Shown here: one piece after another, positions 58,512 to 64,000 of the stretch | Layout: every line of letters starts with the position of its first letter | Numbering within the stretch: the stretch's first letter is position 1 | Source of the DNA: CAZNPL01 sp964574815 | GTDB taxonomy: Bacteria; Planctomycetota; Phycisphaerae; UBA1845 | Direction of reading: 5' to 3' | Assembly: GCA_964574815.1 (NCBI GenBank) | Contig: CAZNPL010000036.1 | Location: forward strand, 7,693 to 71,692 | Length of the DNA stretch: 64,000 nucleotides | The notes under the pieces: model-generated | The model's database searches: none | Seen by the model: only the letters and a program-made list of their open reading frames with translations | What the model was told of the DNA's origin: nothing | Made by a program: the position numbers and the translations under genes

Positions 58512-60440
58512 TCACCCCCCGCAACACGGATCGACACCTGCGATAGCGTCCAGTGCGGCGAAGACGTCGAATAGGTTGACCACGCCGTCGCCGGCACATG
58601 GATAAATGTCGTGCACGTGCAGGGTCGAGTCATTATTGGCGCCCGCCATCTGGTCGAGCATCCCGAAGATGTCGAGCAGGTTCACCGTCCCTTCGCCGGT
58701 GACGTCGCCGTAGCGCGACGCCGTGTGGCCGCACGCCCCTTCGACGCACACGTCCCACGTGCACGGGCTGAAGTCGTTGCACTCGCAGTCGTCGGTGCAG
58801 ACCGCGGCGCATTCGTCGGGGATCGTGTCGCCCGTGCAGTCGCGCGAAAAACCCGAGGCGATGTCGCACTCGTCCGGGACCGCGTTGGCGTTGCAGTCAG
58901 GGCTCGTTCCGGCGGCCAGGTCGCACTCATCGGGAATCAAGTTGTTGTTGCAATCTACATCGCAGTAGTCCGGCACGTTGTTGGCATTACAGTCGGGGGC
59001 TCCTGCGGCCATCTCGTCGGCATCGCTCACGCAGTCGCCGTTGCAGTCTTTGATGACCTCGAAGCGGTAGACAGCTCCGGCGTCCTCGGCAGCCTCGTCG
59101 TCGTTGTCGTCCCCGACCAGGATAGTGCCGTTTTCGATGGCCACGTCGGCTCCGAATTCACCGGTTGTGTTGGCGCTCTCGGAATCCGCCAGTTTCTGCT
59201 CTTCGTGCCACTGCCCGCCGGCGCGTCGGAAGACGTACGCGGCGCCTTCACCGAACCCGACGCCGTGGTAGCCGGGCGCGCCGGCCACAATGCGATCACC
59301 GCTGATGGCCACGCTCCAGCCGAGTAGGTCGGGCGTGATGCTCTGGTCGGACATAATCAGGCGGTCTTCGAACTGCCACGTGTCATCCGCGCCGTCGGCG
59401 GGCGTGCCGGCGTCGTTGCGGCGGAATACGTATGCCGCGCCGGTGAGCCTTTGCGGAGACAGAATCTCATGATAAGGGGCGCCCACGGCGATCACGTCGT
59501 CGGACATGGCCACCGAAAACCCGAAGCATGGTGAAACGGGCGTATCGCGGATGGGCAGGAGGGTGTTCTCCAGGACCCAGTCGTCGTCGGAGACGTCGGC
59601 CAGCGTCCCAGAATCGTCCCGGCGGAAGACATAGACCGACCCGTAATCCGTTTCCGAAAGCGTGCACCTGAACGGAGCGCTCACAACGATGCGCTGCCCC
59701 CGAATGGCGACCGAATATCCGAAATGGTCGTCCGGATTCTCCGCTGCGCCCGGGCTGGTGAGCTGCGTGTGCAGCGCCCAAGTGTCGTCAGTCGGGTCCT
59801 CGGGCGTGCCGTTGTCGTCGCGGTGGAAGATCAAGGCGAAACCGCTGGCCGGGAGTGTATGTCGAATTGGAGCCCCGACCACGATCCAGTCGCCGTCGAT
59901 CGAAACGCTGTACCCCAGCAGGTCGTCCGGACCAGCGTCGGGAGCGACTAGCTTCTGTTGTTTCACCCAGGAGTCGTCGATCGGGTCTTCCGGCGTTCCC
60001 GGATCGACGCGGCGAAACACGATTGCCGAGCCGGCGTCGCAGCCGCCCTGCCCGCACGCCTCGCCATCCAGAAATGCGCCGCCGACAACGTGCCCTGCAT
60101 CCATGTCAACGCTGAATCCCAGATGCTCTCCGCCGTATGTGCCTGGGTCCATCAGTTTCTGCCGCCAATTCCAGACACCGCCTCCGAGATAAGCATACAT
60201 GTAGACGGCGCCGGTCCCCGCACGAACGGGACTCGCTTCGTCGTCTTCGTCGGCCCCGATGGCAATCCAGGCGTCGTGTATAGCCAGTCCTCGCCCATAC
60301 CCGTGGTAGGGCGTCCCGTCGTCTGGCATGAACTTGCTCGTTTCGTTGAGAAAACAGTGTTCTTGGGCGTTAGTGGCTGTCGTGAGGAGGAAAAAAAAGA
60401 GACAGGATGTACCGACTAAATCGAATTGTCGTTTTTCCAT
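58512..60440 (-). CDS. Secreted FG-GAP repeat protein with DCNxNxxPDECD repeats and dockerin-like tail
   Basis: The 642-residue protein starts at the ATG at 60440 with a signal (LVGTSCLFFFLLTTATNAQ). Residues about 40-450 form seven FG-GAP-type units, with phrases YGRGLAIHDAWIAIGA, LGYSVSIDGDWIVVGAP and LGWSVAISGDRIVAGAP, a likely beta-propeller. Then follow DCNANNVPDYCD, DCNNNLIPDECD, DCNANAVPDECD and DCTGDTIPDECA, the planctomycete-type calcium repeats, a Cys-rich segment, and two dockerin-like loops (GDVTGEGTVNLLDIF, AGDGVVNLFDVF). It is last of four - strand surface genes. Extracellular binding role is inferred. Confidence 0.87.
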   Translation of the reverse strand: MEKRQFDLVGTSCLFFFLLTTATNAQEHCFLNETSKFMPDDGTPYHGYGRGLAIHDAWIAIGADEDDEASPVRAGTGAVYMYAYLGGGVWNWRQKLMDPGTYGGEHLGFSVDMDAGHVVGGAFLDGEACGQGGCDAGSAIVFRRVDPGTPEDPIDDSWVKQQKLVAPDAGPDDLLGYSVSIDGDWIVVGAPIRHTLPASGFALIFHRDDNGTPEDPTDDTWALHTQLTSPGAAENPDDHFGYSVAIRGQRIVVSAPFRCTLSETDYGSVYVFRRDDSGTLADVSDDDWVLENTLLPIRDTPVSPCFGFSVAMSDDVIAVGAPYHEILSPQRLTGAAYVFRRNDAGTPADGADDTWQFEDRLIMSDQSITPDLLGWSVAISGDRIVAGAPGYHGVGFGEGAAYVFRRAGGQWHEEQKLADSESANTTGEFGADVAIENGTILVGDDNDDEAAEDAGAVYRFEVIKDCNGDCVSDADEMAAGAPDCNANNVPDYCDVDCNNNLIPDECDLAAGTSPDCNANAVPDECDIASGFSRDCTGDTIPDECAAVCTDDCECNDFSPCTWDVCVEGACGHTASRYGDVTGEGTVNLLDIFGMLDQMAGANNDSTLHVHDIYPCAGDGVVNLFDVFAALDAIAGVDPCCGG

Positions 60441-60588
60441 GGCCGAACTCTCAGAGCGATCGAGAACCACAGCACAGCGTCGTCATGCCGCGCGGCGAAG
60501 ACTGATACAGGTGGGCGAGCGGCACCGCCGCCCGACCACCTGCCAGCTTGAACCTACAGCGTCTTTTCCAGACGCAAGACAAACACGC

Positions 60589-61461
60589 CTACGTACAATC
60601 GTTGTCGCATAACGACACCGTTCCGCTGGTCAGACCTTCCGTGTCGAGGACCCCAAGACTTGTCATGTGGAAAGTCCCCTCAAACGAAAAGCTGTTGTCA
60701 CCATCGAAGTCGACGGTTCCCTGTTCCAGCTCAATAGAACCGTTGTCGTTGGTCACGTTCATCGCCGCGATGTCGAGGTCGAACAGCGCCTTGGCTCCCG
60801 AGGCATCGACGGTAATCGTACCTGACGAGCCGCTGCGCAGCCCTCCGTTGGAGAACTCCACGACGAAGTTTTCTTCCTCGATAAGAACGTCGCCGTCATT
60901 CTCGAAATCACCGGAGATCTCAAGGTCCTCGCTGTTACCGCTGGCTGCCTTGATTACGCCGGTGCTCGACAAAGTCAGGACGGCGTCGGCGACGATCTTG
61001 CCTGGACCATTCACGACGATTTCCTGGGCGGCGGTGACGCTGCTGCTGAACGTCAGCATGCCGGCTGTCCCTGTTCCCGTGAACTCGATCTTGCTGGGGT
61101 TCTCGCCTGTTCCGGGCGTCTGCATGTTTAATGCGCCGCCGACGGTCAGGTCACCGCCCCCGGCCTTGATCTGCAGCACCGCGTCAGGCTCGATCGTGAG
61201 ATTGTCGCAGTACTCCTCCGAGTCTACGTAGATCGTGGTCCCGTCGACGATTATGACGGCGTTGCTCGCTCCGGGCGGCACGTCGGCATCAACCCAGTAG
61301 TCGCCGTCGCACTCGCACCAGTTTCCGGCGGTTTCCCAGTCACCCGATTGATGACTCTTGTAGTCGCCCACGAAGCTGCACCCTCCCGTACAGTCCGCCA
61401 AAGCGCGCCCGCCCGAGAGCGCCGCGAGACACGCAATTAGTGTAATGATTCCTGCTTTCAT
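60589..61461 (-). CDS. Secreted beta-solenoid-like surface protein (paralogue 1 of 3)
   Basis: The 290-residue protein has a signal peptide (ending GGRALADC). The ATG at 61461 is preferred over the TTG two codons earlier. The mature start contains SHQSGDWETAGNWCECDGDYW and then repeats of short beta strands (AVIIVDGTTIYVDSEEY, DLTVGGALNM, EISGDFENDGDVLIEEE), compatible with a solenoid. It shares the QSGDW...W start with the gene at 62853-63758. No catalytic motif seen. Confidence 0.8.
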   Translation of the reverse strand: MKAGIITLIACLAALSGGRALADCTGGCSFVGDYKSHQSGDWETAGNWCECDGDYWVDADVPPGASNAVIIVDGTTIYVDSEEYCDNLTIEPDAVLQIKAGGGDLTVGGALNMQTPGTGENPSKIEFTGTGTAGMLTFSSSVTAAQEIVVNGPGKIVADAVLTLSSTGVIKAASGNSEDLEISGDFENDGDVLIEEENFVVEFSNGGLRSGSSGTITVDASGAKALFDLDIAAMNVTNDNGSIELEQGTVDFDGDNSFSFEGTFHMTSLGVLDTEGLTSGTVSLCDNDCT

Positions 61462-61511
61462 TTTCAACCCTTTCCTAAAGGATCACACTCCGTTAAGCCC
61501 TGGAATCCGCG

Positions 61512-62846
61512 TCACTGGACCTGAATCACGCTTCCAGTGTCGAGACCGGTGGGGTCGAATGTGACGCCTGTGTTGATCACGATCTTGTTCGCCGTCACGT
61601 CGAAACCGCCGGTGCTGACAACCTTTGCCTCGTCGTTGTTCGCCGGGATGGTCAGCGTGCCGGAAAGTGTCGCATTCTTCTCGATATCCAGTACGCCCCA
61701 GTCCTTGATGATGACGTGGGTCAGATCGGGTTCGTCCGCCGTGTCCTCGATCTTGAGCGTCGCCTTATACGAACTCGACGTGCCGTCCAGCATGACCGTG
61801 CCGGATGAGTCGAACGTCCCGCCGGTGATCGTGAGTGTCGAGGACTCGGTCGACCCTGCAGTAACAAAAACGTCCACGCACAAGAATGTCCACCCGCTCA
61901 GCAGGGAAATTTCCGCCTCGGTGTTCTCCCCGTCCGTGTCCACCGTCAGATCGTTCGTGGCCTCGAGATCAGAAGCGTCCTCCACGAGGATCTCGGATTC
62001 GCCGCGCATGGTGACGTCTTTGAGATTGTCCACGGTAGCGTTTCCGCTCGGAAAGTAGAACTTCGCCAGCTCGGACGTGCCGGTGCCTCCGAAGATCTCA
62101 AGATCGCCCACCTTAAGCAGAATATCCTCGACCTTCAGCGTGGCAGTCTTGGACGTACCGGACGAGATCGTGGTAGTGTGTCCGGCCACTCCCACATCCA
62201 CGGTCCCGCTGCCTTTCAACGTGACCAGCGTGTCCGTTGAGAAAGCGGCAACTCTGAACTGGTCCAGCACCTCGAGCGTCTTCGTGGACGCCACGTCAAT
62301 CTCCGCGGTGCCCGAAGCCGTCAAGTCCGACGGCTCGGCGTCCTGCGCGTCGATGTCCAGTATGGCCTTCTTCGTCGAATTGCCCGTTACCCACAGGCCC
62401 GTGGTCGCCCTGAACGTGCCAACGCCGGTCTTCCTGAGAGTCATGTCATTCGACGAGTCGGCTTTGACTTCGACCTGCCCGAACGTTTTGGTGGTGCCGA
62501 TACCGTAGTCGAACACCGCCGTAAACGACCCGCCGTCGCAGGCGCAATCGGCTGGTTCTGAACACGATTCCCCTTCGTGAGGCCCGCTCAAGCACTCGTT
62601 CAAGCTGCACTGATGAAACAAGCAGGGATCGCAGACCCAGATCGCCGAGATTTCGACGTCGTCGTTATCAGCCGGAGAGCTCCCGGAGTCCCAGTTACCC
62701 CCGGTGCTCCAATTGCTGTCTCCGGTTATGCACTTTTGGGCGCCGCCGGTCCATTTTTCCGGCCCAGTGCCGGCCGCGGCGGAGTCGGCCAGCGCGAGGA
62801 AACACGCGAGACAGGCTGTGCCGAGTATCTTTGTGCAGAGTTTCAT
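61512..62846 (-). CDS. Secreted beta-solenoid-like surface protein (paralogue 2 of 3)
   Basis: The 444-residue protein has a signal peptide (ending ADSAAAG), then NWSTGGNWDSGSSPADNDDVEI, a Cys-rich insert (CDPCLFHQCSLNEC), and a long Thr/Ser/Asp-rich beta-repeat region (TLKVEDILLKVGDLEI, STLTITGGTFDSSGTVML). It is 50 bp from the preceding paralogue and 6 bp from the following one, so the three likely share a transcript. Ends without a dockerin-like tail. Confidence 0.8.
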   Translation of the reverse strand: MKLCTKILGTACLACFLALADSAAAGTGPEKWTGGAQKCITGDSNWSTGGNWDSGSSPADNDDVEISAIWVCDPCLFHQCSLNECLSGPHEGESCSEPADCACDGGSFTAVFDYGIGTTKTFGQVEVKADSSNDMTLRKTGVGTFRATTGLWVTGNSTKKAILDIDAQDAEPSDLTASGTAEIDVASTKTLEVLDQFRVAAFSTDTLVTLKGSGTVDVGVAGHTTTISSGTSKTATLKVEDILLKVGDLEIFGGTGTSELAKFYFPSGNATVDNLKDVTMRGESEILVEDASDLEATNDLTVDTDGENTEAEISLLSGWTFLCVDVFVTAGSTESSTLTITGGTFDSSGTVMLDGTSSSYKATLKIEDTADEPDLTHVIIKDWGVLDIEKNATLSGTLTIPANNDEAKVVSTGGFDVTANKIVINTGVTFDPTGLDTGSVIQVQ

Positions 62847-62852
62847 TTCCGT

Positions 62853-63758
62853 TTATCTCCTTTCAGCGCGGTCCCGAGAAACACGCATCGACTCGATAGA
62901 CCGTGGTGCGTCGAACGACGTACCCGGCCTTACCGTGACTCGGGCATCGGGGCCCGTAGTCACCGATCCCAACGTCTTCATGTCCACGGCGACGTCCAGC
63001 TCACCGCGTTCAACGTGGATTCGCCCGGCATTGAGCGAAATGACCCTGACCGTATCAAACTCGATGCGCGCCCGCGGGTGTGTCACGCGCCAGGTGCCCG
63101 AAGAACCGCTGCCAATCCCCTCGCCGTTGACGATGACGCTACTCGCGCCGTCGGCCACGAGGGTCCCGTCCATTTCGACCATTCCGGTCAGCGTGAGCGG
63201 GCCGCCCACCGCCCTGACGTTGGCGAACCGCCCTATGGCGATGTCCTGTGAGCCGTCACGCGTACGGATGACGCCGCCGCTTGTGCCGATGACCTCGACG
63301 TCTCCCGCGATCGCCAGGTCGCCCTCGGACGCAAGCGTGCCGGGCGTTTCACCAGATCCCGTGAACAGAATTCTCCCTGGCTCGGTTTCCCTCGGACGTT
63401 GCGGCATCTTGAGCGCAACATGCACGGTCAACTCTGCACCTGACGTGATCTCCAGCGACCCGGGTCCTACGGACTCGTTTCCCCGCTCGATCGTCAGATA
63501 GCCGACGTCGTTTCCACCCACGACCCGCACCTCGTGCCCGGCGCGGATCGTCACATAGCTCTCAGCCCCGGGCACACCTTCGTCTTCAGTCGGCGCTCGC
63601 CACCCGGTTCCCTTCTCATAGACTTCCCAAGACGATAGAGTGGCCCAATCTCCGCTCTGGTACGTCTGGTAACTTCCCGCTCGCGGTCCGGCCAGAACGA
63701 CCGGCCCGGCCAGCAGCAGAAATGCGGCGCACCACTTCACCAAACAGCTTGCTTTCAT
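62853..63758 (-). CDS. Secreted beta-solenoid-like surface protein (paralogue 3 of 3)
   Basis: The 301-residue protein starts at the ATG at 63758 (AAGG upstream; a TTG just before is less likely) with a signal ending VVLAGPRAG. The mature start is YQTYQSGDWATLSSWEVYEKGTGW, followed by beta-strand repeats (GSLEITSGAELTVHVALKM, DVEVIGTSGGVIRTRDGS). This is the first of the four-gene - strand run. The final stretch is basic (RVSRDRAERR), unlike the others. Confidence 0.8.
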   Translation of the reverse strand: MKASCLVKWCAAFLLLAGPVVLAGPRAGSYQTYQSGDWATLSSWEVYEKGTGWRAPTEDEGVPGAESYVTIRAGHEVRVVGGNDVGYLTIERGNESVGPGSLEITSGAELTVHVALKMPQRPRETEPGRILFTGSGETPGTLASEGDLAIAGDVEVIGTSGGVIRTRDGSQDIAIGRFANVRAVGGPLTLTGMVEMDGTLVADGASSVIVNGEGIGSGSSGTWRVTHPRARIEFDTVRVISLNAGRIHVERGELDVAVDMKTLGSVTTGPDARVTVRPGTSFDAPRSIESMRVSRDRAERR

Positions 63759-64000
63759 CAATCCAACCTTTCGGTTAGAATGAAAGAGTCACATGGCCCT
63801 CGCAGCCGCGTGCTTCGCGGCCTCGGCTGCGATGGGCTCTCTCTTCGCGCGCTCGCGCTCCGCGACGCGCTTTTACATGCCGCGACAAACGCGTTCATCG
63901 CCCTCCGGCGAGCGCCTCACGAATCACGGCGCGCGGCTTCCGCCCGCTCGCTCGGCACTCCGGGCCGTCTGCTGTAGCAAGAGCGTTACCCCGGCCTCAC
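63759..64000. other. Upstream region of the surface-protein run
   Basis: 242 bp to the window edge. A hairpin cgcagccg...cggctgcg lies at 63801-63831. The promoter for the four - strand genes is expected here, but I could not assign one; the short frames here are not supported. Confidence 0.35.

Overview
The window comes from a high-GC bacterium that is most likely a member of the Planctomycetota, probably close to Phycisphaerae. The evidence is indirect: an ECF sigma factor next to a transmembrane Ser/Thr kinase, many very large secreted proteins with Cys-rich 'GACC' modules, DCNxNxxPDECD calcium-binding repeats, T5SS/PEP-CTERM-type beta-solenoid repeats and C-terminal EF-hand/dockerin-like tails, and two groEL genes. 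I saw no rRNA, tRNA, CRISPR array, prophage or insertion sequence. Most long overlapping frames are GC-rich shadows of the genes listed.

Layout. 1-7.6 kb: the edge of a Cys-rich secreted protein, a sigma factor with its kinase, an APH-like/AAA fusion and a helix-hairpin-helix protein. 8-14.6 kb: three large secreted repeat proteins. 15-23.8 kb: a tightly organised metabolic island. On the + strand it holds a MarR regulator, a methyltransferase, an FN3-like membrane protein, a DUR3-like sodium symporter, a 41-aa membrane protein, an aspartate-carbamoyltransferase-like enzyme and an asparagine-synthetase-like amidotransferase. Two hydrolases converge on it from the - strand (an M20 N-carbamoyl/allantoate-type hydrolase and an isochorismatase-like amidase). 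24-41 kb: mixed single genes (small wHTH-like protein, FG-GAP secreted protein, SDRs, a pseudo-carboxypeptidase, queuosine-precursor transporter, VanZ, ParA, cupredoxin, cytochrome P460, small lipoproteins, ferredoxin reductase, ZIP transporter, TIGR01777 epimerase). 41-46 kb: a three-gene set built on CsgG/FlgO-like domains and helical repeats. 46.4-53.8 kb: GNAT and Mpo1-like genes, then a chaperone island groEL1-groES-groEL2-dnaJ-grpE followed by FmdB and YacG zinc-ribbon genes. 54-58.5 kb: a membrane protein, an HpnB-like glycosyltransferase, a nitroreductase and a dense patch of repeats. 58.5-63.8 kb: four secreted surface proteins on the - strand.

The most interesting part is the 15-23.8 kb island. 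A carbamoyltransferase keeps the carbamoyl-phosphate site but has lost the segment that recognises the aspartate side chain. It sits with an amidotransferase, a MarR regulator, a symporter and two ureido/amide hydrolases. The best working hypothesis is synthesis, uptake and breakdown of an N-carbamoylated amino-acid amide. The known osmolyte N-alpha-carbamoyl-L-glutamine 1-amide would fit, and the layout resembles the MarR-AsnB arrangement of the N-acetylglutaminylglutamine amide system. This is inference, not demonstrated by sequence alone.
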